The notes under the pieces were generated by a model. That model did not search any database. It worked only from the letters and a program-made list of their open reading frames with translations, and was not told where the DNA came from. Both the position numbers and the translations under genes were made by a program. Shown in pieces: positions 44,510-52,612 of a stretch of DNA of 64,000 nt (within the stretch, counting starts at the first letter, position 1; each line of letters opens with the position of its first letter). Source of the stretch: JAACFF01 sp963701435 (GTDB lineage: Bacteria > Chloroflexota > Anaerolineae > Promineifilales > Promineifilaceae). The DNA lies in contig CAVPAL010000004.1 of the NCBI GenBank assembly GCA_963701435.1, positions 124,001-188,000 on the forward strand. Reading direction: 5' to 3'.

Positions 44510-44615
44510 ATCAGGTTCTACCTCGAGTGGAATGGGAGCAAATTGACAACAAAACCTGAGAGGTCGCTTCTGGTAAAATAAAAAACGCCAGTGTCCAGAA
44601 TTTTATTTATAGAGG
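44510..44615. repeat. Dispersed repeat family B (copy 2)
   Basis: Text shared with the region 37441-37520: a hairpin-like AACCTGAGAGGTC region, then CTGGTAAAATAAAA, GCCAGTGTCCAGAATTTTAT and ATAGAGGAAAGG. Copy 1 has CTGGTAAAATAAACTAAGCC and GCGTCCAGTTTTTATAAGAG. The upstream arm is TATCAGGTT. Both copies sit in intergenic gaps downstream of a gene. Confidence 0.6.
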
Positions 44616-44686
44616 AAAGGACTTGCCTGCATTCATTGATAGTTAACACCTCCTCGCCAACCTGAGCGCTGAGTGCGAACGGAATT

Positions 44687-45025
44687 AGGTAATCGGCAAC
44701 TATATTTCAAAATTAGAATCGCTCCAGACGTTGCCGATTCCTCAAGGAAACCGCCGTTGAAGTCCTTTGGGATTTCCGAACAGTTTCTGCGGTTTACCCA
44801 GGTAATCGGCAACTATATTTCAAAATTAGAATCGCTCCAGACGTTGCCGATTCCTCAAGGAAACCGCCGTTGAAGTCCTTTGGGATTTCCGAACAGTTTC
44901 TGCGGTTTACCCAGGTAATCGGCAACTATATTTCAAAATTAGAATCGCTCCAGACGTTGCCGATTCCTCAAGGAAACCGCCGTTGAAGTCCTTTGGGATT
45001 TCCGAACAGTTTCTGCGGTTTACCT
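44687..45025 (+). repeat. Perfect tandem triplicate of the double-hairpin element (3 x 113 bp)
   Basis: Three back-to-back copies, at 44687-44799, 44800-44912 and 44913-45025, identical except at the very last bases (CCCAGG versus CCTAAA). Each begins AGGTAATCGGCAAC, forms hairpin 1 by AATCGGCAAC with GTTGCCGATT, passes CCTCAAGG, and forms hairpin 2 by GAAACCGC with GCGGTTT. A tandem array of exactly 113 bp shows that this is the unit length of the dispersed family. It lies in a 623-bp gap with no genes other than the small one at 45051. Confidence 0.93.
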
Positions 45026-45050
45026 AAATAGTAATAGAAGGATAACAGGT

Positions 45051-45245
45051 ATGGGAGAGAACACTTTAGTAGCGGTCCATCAGGCGGATGATAACATGAT
45101 TTTGAATTTAACCTTCTCAGGTGATCGCCGCAATTTGATTGCTTTTTTAGAACAGGTTTCACAGGCAAAGGGTGTAGCCGTAGTCACTGGTTCCTTCACT
45201 ACGCGTGAATCTTCCAAACCCCAATCATCGAAACATATGGCCTGA
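45051..45245 (+). CDS. Small unrecognised protein
   Basis: A 64-aa reading frame starting at ATG 45051 behind GAAGGATAACAGG, 25 bases after the tandem element array. Sequence: TLVAVHQADDNMILNLTFSG, DRRNLIAFLEQVSQAKGVAV and a Ser/Thr-rich tail. The sequence composition (beta strand then helix) looks protein-like. I recognise no family. It may be a real small gene; the upstream array suggests its expression could be shaped by hairpins. Confidence 0.5.
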   Translation: MGENTLVAVHQADDNMILNLTFSGDRRNLIAFLEQVSQAKGVAVVTGSFTTRESSKPQSSKHMA

Positions 45246-45275
45246 CCAGCATATTTCCCACCTCATCAAGTCAGG

Positions 45276-46403
45276 TTAGCGCACAAATCGGGTAAAAAAA
45301 GCATCATAATCAGTTCCAATCTCGGTCCAATCGTACCGGGAAACGGCCGTTGCCAGCTTAACGGCCGTTTCTTTTGCTGCGCCTGGATGTTCTAAAGCAT
45401 GCAGCAGCCGGTGTTTGAGATCATCGTAATCAGCATACAGACAGGCAGGATGAAATTCAGGCGGTATCAGTTCAGGATAACTTAACCGGTTGGGCAGCAA
45501 CGGCAATGTTTGGGCATAAATGGTTTCTAAAATGCTGATGCCAAAGAACTCATGGTGCGCTGTAGAGATAGTTATATCCGCTTCCCACAGGAGCTGTTTG
45601 TAAACGGCCGGTTCTGCAAAACCAATGTGAACAATTTGTTCTGATAATCGCTTGATGGCATGTTGAAAGGAAAACGGCCGTTTCCCATATTCCTGTCCGC
45701 ATAACGCCACGCGGAATACCGCGCCCGCGTCTGCCAATGCAAACAATGCCTCGAAAAACGCATCTGGATTTTTATCATATTCCCAGCGTTGATTCCACAT
45801 AATCAGTGGAGAGGCTGTGGCTGTACGCTGATTATGTGGCGCTTGTCCTAATCGTTGGAAGTCCACCCCTACCGGCAAAACCTTGCTTTTCTCCCGCAGT
45901 TTAGCGACACTGCCCAACTCATTATATTCGGGAAAATGCTTCAAAAACCGGGGTAATTCGGCAAAAAAACTTTGCAAATGATATTGGGAGTTGAAAACCA
46001 CGCCATCAGCAGCCAGCATTGAAGCATAATTCACAAATGCGTAATGCTGGTCCCGTTCTCCTAACTGCCGGCGCATTGGCCCAGTTCCGCCGTCTGCCGG
46101 TAAAGGGTAGGTTAACTGATTTTCATGCATATAGACAATTGCCGGTACATCCCCTATCTGGCTCCGCGATAAGGCCAAAAACGTTGTCAAATCGAGCATG
46201 TCCGTTGTTAGAAGTAAATCAGGCTGCAAATCGCTCTCTAAAAAGCGGCGTGCCAAGGTGACAGCCCCGCCATGCATACGCCACTTCCAGAATCTGGCCG
46301 GCAGGGTTAACAAAGTAACCTCATGTGCGCTGTACTGCTGGAAACCGATCGCCCACGCCCGATGGCTGCCGCCATGATATGGAGAAACAAGCAAAATTTT
46401 CAT
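45276..46403 (-). CDS. tRNA-queuosine alpha-mannosyltransferase-like protein (DUF3524/GTDC1 family)
   Basis: A 375-aa GT4-like enzyme. The N-terminal signature ILLVSPYHGGSHRAWAIGFQ and LLTLPARFWKWRMHGGAV is the hallmark of the DUF3524/GTDC1 family, whose animal member (QTMAN) mannosylates queuosine in tRNA-Asp. Further motifs: DMLDLTTFLALSR, VYMHENQLTYPLP, SQYHLQSFFAELPRFLK, and in the donor domain WNQRWEYDKNPDAFFEAL and ADITISTAHHEFFGISILET. The bacterial enzymes are less studied, and the tRNA substrate is inferred from family. It is divergent from iscX, with a gap of about 210 bp. Confidence 0.85.
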   Translation of the reverse strand: MKILLVSPYHGGSHRAWAIGFQQYSAHEVTLLTLPARFWKWRMHGGAVTLARRFLESDLQPDLLLTTDMLDLTTFLALSRSQIGDVPAIVYMHENQLTYPLPADGGTGPMRRQLGERDQHYAFVNYASMLAADGVVFNSQYHLQSFFAELPRFLKHFPEYNELGSVAKLREKSKVLPVGVDFQRLGQAPHNQRTATASPLIMWNQRWEYDKNPDAFFEALFALADAGAVFRVALCGQEYGKRPFSFQHAIKRLSEQIVHIGFAEPAVYKQLLWEADITISTAHHEFFGISILETIYAQTLPLLPNRLSYPELIPPEFHPACLYADYDDLKHRLLHALEHPGAAKETAVKLATAVSRYDWTEIGTDYDAFFTRFVR

Positions 46404-46613
46404 ATCTCAGAGCCTTGCCTCCTCAAATAGAGTCGATTGTAAAGCGCTGCGCTTGATAAGGCGAAAAGATTTGTGACTATACGGCCGTTTAATATTCACT
46501 TGATTCATCTGGAATAAAACTAAATTTAATTTGTGAAATATGTCATCAATAATTCGACCCGAGACCTACAATGTAATATACTTGTTATCAATCTGAAACA
46601 GGGAGAACGTCCG

Positions 46614-46835
46614 TTGGGCAGACAAGAAATTGAACTGTACTGGGACTCAACTTATGCGATTGCAATGGAAATAATACACCATTACCCACACCTGAATCCG
46701 GAAAATGTGGGGCAGCATGAGTTAGCAACGTTAATCGAAAATCTCCCCGGTTTTAAGGATGACCCCGCTCAGGTCACAGAACGAATACTAAATGATATAC
46801 ACATAGTATGGTATGAGGAGGCGAATAACTTATGA
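46614..46835 (+). CDS. iscX: IscX-like Fe-S assembly protein
   Basis: A 73-aa protein starting at TTG 46614, with GGAG eight bases upstream, and matching the IscX/YfhJ pattern in order: IELYWDSTYAIAMEIIHHYP, HLNPENVGQHELATLIENL, PGFKDDPAQ and ILNDIHIVWYEEA. IscX modulates iron delivery for Fe-S cluster assembly. The frame is open upstream to GTG 46533, but that N-terminus is not part of the family. It overlaps nuoB by four bases (ATGA), an unusual gene pair that would link cluster supply with a cluster-rich enzyme. No other isc genes are nearby. Confidence 0.88.
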   Translation: MGRQEIELYWDSTYAIAMEIIHHYPHLNPENVGQHELATLIENLPGFKDDPAQVTERILNDIHIVWYEEANNL

Positions 46836-47491
46836 CCGTTTCTGATGTGGGCGCTGGCGATGTTGTTGTTCCAGAGGAACTAAACAACAATGTTTTCATC
46901 ACAAATATTGCCAAACTCCTGGACGCCCCCTACAACTGGTCACGGCGAAATTCTGTATGGCCAATGGTTTTTGGCCTGGCATGTTGTGCCATTGAAATGA
47001 TCTGCACCGCCGCTAGTCGTTACGATCTGGCGCGTTTTGGCATGGAAGTATTTCGAGCAACCCCGCGCCAGTCTGACTTAATGATAGTATCAGGCACTGT
47101 AACCAAGAAAATGATTCCGACCATAGTGCGGCTCTATAATCAGATGCCAGAACCTCGCTACATTATGGCTATGGGAGCGTGCGCTTCTGGTGGAGGTCCT
47201 TTCAAGGAAGGTTACACCGTCGTGGATGGCATCGATAAATTTTTACCGGTTGACGTATACGTTCCAGGCTGCCCACCAACTCCCCAGGCTTTGATCAACG
47301 GCCTCATAGCGCTTCAGGAAAAAATTGATCAGCAGTCTATTGCGACGGCGCCCTGGTATAAAAAAGGTGATCCGACTGTTGGGCTTTATAAAGTACCCGT
47401 GTTGGGGCCAGATCTGATAGATGTGCGCCAGATTGACCGCATTCGTGCTGAAGCTCAAAAAAATAAAGCCGAAGAGCCTGTCGCTGAATAA
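46832..47491 (+). CDS. nuoB: NADH-quinone oxidoreductase subunit B
   Basis: A 219-aa NuoB (PSST) subunit that holds cluster N2 of complex I. The N2 Cys ligands are seen in VFGLACCAIEM (tandem Cys), MAMGACASGGGPF and DVYVPGCPPTPQALI. The C-terminus is charged and extended beyond the usual ~160 aa, probably disordered (AEAQKNKAEEPVAE). It starts inside iscX. The operon continues with nuoCD and nuoI, but the other complex-I subunits are not seen here. Confidence 0.97.
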   Translation: MTVSDVGAGDVVVPEELNNNVFITNIAKLLDAPYNWSRRNSVWPMVFGLACCAIEMICTAASRYDLARFGMEVFRATPRQSDLMIVSGTVTKKMIPTIVRLYNQMPEPRYIMAMGACASGGGPFKEGYTVVDGIDKFLPVDVYVPGCPPTPQALINGLIALQEKIDQQSIATAPWYKKGDPTVGLYKVPVLGPDLIDVRQIDRIRAEAQKNKAEEPVAE

Positions 47492-47578
47492 TTTCTGACC
47501 TGTAAATGTGGATATATATCGAAGAAAAAGCAAGAGTCATAAGTAGACTCGGTAAGCAAAGAGTAGTTGAAGGATATC

Positions 47579-49399
47579 ATGAGTGAGAGGATTTTAGAAG
47601 CACCTGAAGGCGGCGAAGAACAAACTGTGTACGCAAACCCAATTGAAGAAGCCCTTGCAACTATCAAGGAACGTTTTCCTGCTGAAGTTGTCGATGATAC
47701 GCGCGATGGGTATGAAGGGGTGATTGTGAACCCTGAGCGGCTCGTTGAGGTCGCAACATTTCTGCGCGATGAGTTAGGATTCAATTTCCTTTCTAGCGTA
47801 ACCGGCGTTGACCAGATCGATGAGGACAAACTGGAGTCCGTTTATCATATTTACAGCATTGAAAAAGGCGGCGGCCCTGTTGTGCTAAAGGCGCAAACTG
47901 ATCGGGAAAATGGGTCTGTGCCTTCGTTGGTTCCTGTATGGCCTGGCGCAGAATTTCAAGAGCGTGAATCGTGGGATTTATTAGGTATCCGGTATGACGG
48001 ACACCCAGATTTACGGCGCATCCTCACCTGGGACGGCTTTAATGGCCACCCTCTCCGCAAAGATTGGAAAGAAGCGTTCTTTGAAGAAGCAAACAAGCCT
48101 TTTGGCAGCCGTTGGCCAGAGGGAAATGTACGGCGCGCGGAAGAAAATAATGTTTATGGCATGAATGTTCAATACCCGCCAGGATGGGTTCCCACCGGCG
48201 ATGAGTATGATGTTGAAACAGATATCTATACCAGTTTAACCTATTCGCGCGATACAACGCCCGGATTAAGAACGGATAAAGTCACTGTGAATCTGGGACC
48301 GCAGCATCCATCTACGCATGGCGTTTTCCGTATGGTTGTCACATTAGATGGTGAAACGGTTGTCGACTTAAAGCCGGTAATGGGTTATTTGCATCGCAAC
48401 CATGAAAAAATTGGTGAGCGCAATACGTTCATCATGAATATGCCATACACTGACCGATTAGATTACCTTTCCTCGATGTCAAATAATCTTGGATATGCGC
48501 TTACCATTGAAAAGCTTTTGGGCGTGGAAGTACCAGAACGTGCGGAGTGGCTGCGTATATTAATGGTCGAATTGACGCGTATTTGTAACCATCTTTGGGC
48601 TTTAGGTTTTCTTTTAAATGATCTTGGTGCGCTCCAGACGCCGATGCTCTATTTTTATGTTGAACGCGAGCTAATTCTGGATTTCTTTGAAGCCGTTTCC
48701 GGTTCACGTATGATGTGTAATTACATGCGCTTTGGCGGCGCGGCATATGACCTGCCAGATGATTTACGTGGGACGCCGATCATGAAGTTTTTGGAAGAAT
48801 TGGTTTATGATCGTTTGCCCCGCGCTCTGGACCAGGGTGATGAGTTGATGACGGGCAACGAGATTATGCGCGCACGCAGTATGGGCGTGGGCGTTCTCTC
48901 GGCGGAAGATGCGATTGCCTACAGCACAAGCGGGCCGGTTCTGAGGGCCAGCGGCGTTCCTTATGATATTCGCCGTGCTGAACCATATTCCTACTATGAA
49001 TATTTGGATTTTGATATTGCTGTGCGTTATAACGGCGATATTTTTGATCGTTATCTCATCCGCATGGACGAAATGCGCCAGAGCCTGCGGATTTTAGAAC
49101 AGGTGTTGCCGCAGTTGAAGGGTACTGAAGGCGGGTCAATTTTCAGTGGAAAACCGCAATATGCATTACGCGCACCACGCGGCGGTGAATCCTACGGACG
49201 TCTTGAAGCGCCCAAAGGTGAGTTGGGTTATTATGTGACGGCTCATCGCCGCGCTTCCAATCCGGACCGCTACCATGTGCGGGCGCCTTCCTTCATTAAC
49301 TTGACGCCGCTTGGCAAGATGTGCAAAGGGCATAAGGTTGCTGATATTGTAGCAATCTTGGGCAGCATTGATATTGTTTTGGGTGAGGTTGATCGTTAA
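47579..49399 (+). CDS. nuoCD: NADH-quinone oxidoreductase subunits C and D, fused
   Basis: A 606-aa fusion. Residues ~1-220 are the NuoC (30 kDa) part, with DLLGIRYDGHPDLRRILTW and FNGHPLRKDWKEAFFE. The NuoD (49 kDa) part begins at KVTVNLGPQHPSTHGVFRMV, with KPVMGYLHRNHEKIGERN and a C-terminus GHKVADIVAILGSIDIVLGE, near the quinone pocket. ATG 47579 has GAAGGATATC upstream; the TTG at 47567 is less likely. Fusion of C and D is known in several bacteria. Confidence 0.97.
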   Translation: MSERILEAPEGGEEQTVYANPIEEALATIKERFPAEVVDDTRDGYEGVIVNPERLVEVATFLRDELGFNFLSSVTGVDQIDEDKLESVYHIYSIEKGGGPVVLKAQTDRENGSVPSLVPVWPGAEFQERESWDLLGIRYDGHPDLRRILTWDGFNGHPLRKDWKEAFFEEANKPFGSRWPEGNVRRAEENNVYGMNVQYPPGWVPTGDEYDVETDIYTSLTYSRDTTPGLRTDKVTVNLGPQHPSTHGVFRMVVTLDGETVVDLKPVMGYLHRNHEKIGERNTFIMNMPYTDRLDYLSSMSNNLGYALTIEKLLGVEVPERAEWLRILMVELTRICNHLWALGFLLNDLGALQTPMLYFYVERELILDFFEAVSGSRMMCNYMRFGGAAYDLPDDLRGTPIMKFLEELVYDRLPRALDQGDELMTGNEIMRARSMGVGVLSAEDAIAYSTSGPVLRASGVPYDIRRAEPYSYYEYLDFDIAVRYNGDIFDRYLIRMDEMRQSLRILEQVLPQLKGTEGGSIFSGKPQYALRAPRGGESYGRLEAPKGELGYYVTAHRRASNPDRYHVRAPSFINLTPLGKMCKGHKVADIVAILGSIDIVLGEVDR

Positions 49400-49470
49400 A
49401 AAAAGAGGGTTTGGATAATCGACAGGGATTCATTGGTTAAGATTTATCTATTCCCTACTGTGGAGAAATT

Positions 49471-50166
49471 ATGTACGGACTTGGTGTCATTAAGGGTTTG
49501 GGAATAACACTCAAACATCTCATTGCTACTTATATGGATGATATAAATTGGCTGGCTAAAGGCGGGCGTTATTATAATGAAGACGCTTTGTTGGTGCGGC
49601 AAAGTTTAGATGGCAAAGGCGTTATCACGATACAGTATCCCGAGGAAAAACTGCCAACTCCTGAACGTTTTCGGTTTGTGCCGTTTTTGGTGACGAACGA
49701 TCCGCCGCCGGGACAAAAGTGGGGTCATGATTGGTGTACTTCTTGCGGCATTTGTGCGAAGGTTTGCCCGCCACAATGTATCTGGATTGAACGGGGTAAA
49801 CAGCCAAACGGCCGTCCCAAGCCTGAGCCGGAAAAGTTCTTCATTGATATTGATATTTGTATGAATTGTGGTCTGTGCGCGGAATTTTGCCCGTTTGATG
49901 CCATTAAGATGGACCATGATTACGAACTCGCCAGTTATGACCGCAGAACCGCGCATATTCATGATAAAGAACGCCTAAGCAAACCGCTTTCCTATTGGCG
50001 TGAAATTGCCCCGAAAAAAGCAGATGCAGAAGCGTCTGCACGTGACTTTGCCGAAGAATCAAAGAAAAGGAAGAAAGCTAAAAAGGGTGACGAAGGGGCA
50101 AATCAAGAGGATAGAATTGCCGAAGCCATTTCACGACAGTTGGCTTATAAAGGATTGCAATATTAA
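49471..50166 (+). CDS. nuoI: NADH-quinone oxidoreductase subunit I
   Basis: A 231-aa NuoI (TYKY) with two [4Fe-4S] motifs, CTSCGICAKVCPPQC and CMNCGLCAEFCPFDAIK, holding clusters N6a and N6b. The N-terminal helix is GLGVIKGLGITLKHLIATYM. The C-terminal tail is longer than usual and Lys-rich (SKKRKKAKKGDEGANQED). ATG 49471 has GGAGAA upstream. It follows nuoCD by about 70 bp. A terminator at 50204 ends this unit, so only B, CD and I are encoded together. Confidence 0.96.
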   Translation: MYGLGVIKGLGITLKHLIATYMDDINWLAKGGRYYNEDALLVRQSLDGKGVITIQYPEEKLPTPERFRFVPFLVTNDPPPGQKWGHDWCTSCGICAKVCPPQCIWIERGKQPNGRPKPEPEKFFIDIDICMNCGLCAEFCPFDAIKMDHDYELASYDRRTAHIHDKERLSKPLSYWREIAPKKADAEASARDFAEESKKRKKAKKGDEGANQEDRIAEAISRQLAYKGLQY

Positions 50167-50203
50167 CCCCAATTTGTTGCAGTTAGGAAAAGTAACTGGA
50201 ATT

Positions 50204-50232
50204 ATCGCTCCAATTGGGGCGATTTCCTTTTT
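50204..50232 (+). terminator. Rho-independent terminator after nuoI
   Basis: ATCGCTCC and GGGGCGAT pair (one G:T) with an AATT loop, and are followed by TTCCTTTTT. It lies 38 bp after the nuoI stop and 16 bp before the mrp start. Confidence 0.75.
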
Positions 50233-50247
50233 GTCAGGTGTTTTACA

Positions 50248-51321
50248 ATGTTTAAAAAGAAGAATACGGAAAAAATCACCGAAGAAGCGATTTTACAGGC
50301 GCTTTCAACCGTCATAGAACCAGAACTACATCGCGATCTGGTTTCTTTGAACATGATTCGTAATTTGAAAATCGAAGAGAACGACATAAGTTTTACGATT
50401 ATGTTAACTACTCCTGCGTGCCCTTTGAAAGGTAAAATGGAGCAAGATTCACGGGCGGCGCTTGCACAGGTGCCCGGATTGGGAAAGATCACGGTTAACT
50501 GGGATGCAAATGTGCCCAGCGATAGACGCATTGGGAATCAGATAGGGCAGAATTTCCGCAATACGATTGCCGTTTCAAGTGGAAAAGGCGGCGTGGGCAA
50601 ATCGACTATTGCCGTTAACCTCGCCATTTCGCTTGCGGAGCAAGGCGCGCGTGTGGGCTTGTTGGACGCCGATATTTTAGGGCCTAATGTACCCATGATG
50701 ATGGGCGTTGATCAAATGCCGCCCGTTCGTAACCGTAAAATGATCCCGGCTGAAAATTTCGGGGTGAAATTTATCTCAATGGCTTTTCTCGTCAAGCCGG
50801 ATCAACCTTTGATCTGGCGCGGACCTATGCTGCACAGCGCTATTCGGCAGCTCCTCACCGACGTCGAATGGGGTGAACTTGATTACTTGATCGTGGATTT
50901 GCCTCCGGGAACAGGTGATGCACAATTAACGCTGGCTCAGGTTTTGCCGCTCTCAGGGGCGCTTGTTATTACTCAACCCATGCAGGTGGCCGCTTCGGAT
51001 GCGCTGCGTGGTTTGAAGACTTTTGAAAAGTTGGATGTGCCCATTATTGGCATTATTGAAAATATGAGTGGTGAGATTTTCGGGACGGGCGCGGGTGCAA
51101 GACTTGCCGTCGAGTACAATACAGAATTCCTGGGAAGCATTCCGATGGATGCCAACATCCGCATTGGTGGAGATTCTGGCGAGCCAATAATTGTAGCTTA
51201 TCCTGACTCTGAAGCTGCCCAGGCAATCCATGCCATTGCTCGGGCGACTGCTGCACGGATTAGCGTGTTAACCTTACAGAAGCAGGCAGAAAATATTATT
51301 CCGATCGAAATGATTGGTTAG
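50248..51321 (+). CDS. mrp: Mrp/NBP35 family Fe-S carrier ATPase (ApbC-like)
   Basis: A 357-aa P-loop ATPase that carries [4Fe-4S] clusters. Residues ~8-95 are a MIP18/DUF59 domain (LSTVIEPELHRDLVSLNMIR, TTPACPLKGKMEQD). The deviant Walker A is SSGKGGVGKSTIAVNLAISL. Further motifs: DADILGPNVPMMMGVD, LIVDLPPGTGDAQLTLAQ and KTFEKLDVPIIGIIENMSGE. The canonical CxxC in the C-terminal segment after NMSG is not obvious, which is a notable difference from many Mrp proteins. Its position directly after complex-I genes suits Fe-S delivery. Confidence 0.94.
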   Translation: MFKKKNTEKITEEAILQALSTVIEPELHRDLVSLNMIRNLKIEENDISFTIMLTTPACPLKGKMEQDSRAALAQVPGLGKITVNWDANVPSDRRIGNQIGQNFRNTIAVSSGKGGVGKSTIAVNLAISLAEQGARVGLLDADILGPNVPMMMGVDQMPPVRNRKMIPAENFGVKFISMAFLVKPDQPLIWRGPMLHSAIRQLLTDVEWGELDYLIVDLPPGTGDAQLTLAQVLPLSGALVITQPMQVAASDALRGLKTFEKLDVPIIGIIENMSGEIFGTGAGARLAVEYNTEFLGSIPMDANIRIGGDSGEPIIVAYPDSEAAQAIHAIARATAARISVLTLQKQAENIIPIEMIG

Positions 51322-51374
51322 GAAAACCACGGATAGGTTTCAGGAATTTGAACCCTCTGAATTTTGGGTTTTTG

Positions 51375-51406
51375 GCTGGTCATATTGACCAGCTTTTCTT
51401 TTTTTA
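51375..51406 (+). terminator. Rho-independent terminator after mrp
   Basis: GCTGGTCA and TGACCAGC form a perfect 8-bp stem with a short loop (TAT), followed by TTTTCTTTTTTT. It is about 55 bp after the mrp stop. The remainder of the ~297-bp gap up to 51618 holds a truncated repeat copy. Confidence 0.88.
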
Positions 51407-51535
51407 GAAAGGCCTTGGCGATTAGAAACTACTCACCAATTTGTGAGGCCTGTTAAAATTCGTTATAAATACTGTTTACCTGCGTGTTTTCAGCGTCGAC
51501 ATGCTTGGGAATCCGTGGTGATCGTAAAATGCATT

Positions 51536-51600
51536 AGGTAAACCGCAGAAACTATTCGGAAATTCCAAAGGACTTGAACTGTGGTTTCCTTAATTATTAA
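51536..51600 (-). repeat. Half copy of the double-hairpin element (reverse)
   Basis: The outer half only: AGGTAAACCGCAGAAACTATT, then GGAAATTCCAAAGGACTTGA, ending CTGTGGTTTCCTTAA. It is nearly the reverse complement of the second half of the 44687 tandem unit. The remaining hairpin is missing. It lies in front of the RicT-like gene. Confidence 0.75.
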
Positions 51601-51618
51601 ACTGCGGCGGAGATTTTT

Positions 51619-52542
51619 ATGGGAACAATTATGGCGAATGGCGCCTCTGAATTTGTGGGGATTCGCTTTCAAAAATTAGGTAAGCTTTATCATTTTAAGG
51701 TAGGGCAATGTACGGCCGTTCAGGCCGGCGATCAAGTAATCGTCGAAACCAAACGGGGACGACAGTTGGGTCAGGTCGTTGCCTTTATCGATCCGGCTCA
51801 AATTCATAATCAAACAGGCATGCGTGACATTCAACGCATGGCAACGCCCAGAGATCTTGTTATGAAACAGGTTTGGGAATCAAAAGAGTTGGATGCCTTA
51901 ATCACGTGCCGTGAAAAAGCTGATCAACTCAATATTAAAGACGCCAAATTTGTAAAAGCAGAATACTCATATGATGGCAGTTGGCTTACAATTTCATATA
52001 CGACCGAAAACAAGAAATTAAATATTTCTGCTCTACAATCTGCCCTTGGCCGCTCTTTCCGCACGCGTCTGGAAATGCGTTTGATCGGCCCACGCGATGT
52101 GGCCAAGATAATGGGCGGGTACGGCGCTTGCGGCTCGCCGCGCTGCTGCTCAACTTTTTTAACTGAGTTTAGCCCGGTATCCATAAAAATGGCCAAGGAA
52201 CAAGGCGTTTCTTTAAGTCCGCAAGAGATCACCGGTATGTGCGGCCGTTTACGCTGCTGCCTGGTGTATGAATATGAACAATATGTGGCTGCCAAGAAAA
52301 CCCTGCCAAGACGTGGGAAACGGATTGGCACTCCTTATGGCGAAGGCCGGGTTAGGGATATTCGGGTTTTGCGTGATGCAGTTATTGTTGAAGTTGAAGG
52401 TGAATATCACGAAGTATTTCGACATGAATTTGAGCCGCTGGAGGAATTAGAAGCGCTGCAGAAAAAAGCTGAAGCCGGCTGTTCTAAACATGAAAACGGT
52501 GGATGTGACTGCGGCGCGCACAAAAATGGCGGCGGTAATTAA
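51619..52542 (+). CDS. RicT/PSP1-domain protein (YaaT-like)
   Basis: A 307-aa PSP1/RicT-family protein. The characteristic Cys cluster is in YGACGSPRCCSTFLTEF and GMCGRLRCCLVYEYEQY, after the KRGRQLGQVVAF N-terminal region. In Bacillus, RicT with RicA and RicF forms a complex with Fe-S clusters that affects RNase Y; the equivalent here is unproven. The C-terminal 25 residues are Cys/His/Gly-rich (CSKHENGGCDCGAHKNGG), an extra not typical of the family. ATG 51619 follows CGGAGATTTTT. Confidence 0.9.
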   Translation: MGTIMANGASEFVGIRFQKLGKLYHFKVGQCTAVQAGDQVIVETKRGRQLGQVVAFIDPAQIHNQTGMRDIQRMATPRDLVMKQVWESKELDALITCREKADQLNIKDAKFVKAEYSYDGSWLTISYTTENKKLNISALQSALGRSFRTRLEMRLIGPRDVAKIMGGYGACGSPRCCSTFLTEFSPVSIKMAKEQGVSLSPQEITGMCGRLRCCLVYEYEQYVAAKKTLPRRGKRIGTPYGEGRVRDIRVLRDAVIVEVEGEYHEVFRHEFEPLEELEALQKKAEAGCSKHENGGCDCGAHKNGGGN

Positions 52543-52612
52543 TTTTCTTACTGACTGTAAATTCAGTATAATCTATTTGCAAAATGTGGAAGAGATAAGG
52601 TCGTAAGGCGTT

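Noticed and set aside
44673..44873. Frame of 66 codons across the tandem element
   Set aside because: It only reads through two repeat units and an adjacent stretch; no Shine-Dalgarno and no homology-like features.
44687..45025. Tandem 113-bp units as a CRISPR array
   Set aside because: Units are contiguous with no unique spacers between them, far longer than CRISPR repeats, and similar single copies are scattered in the window.
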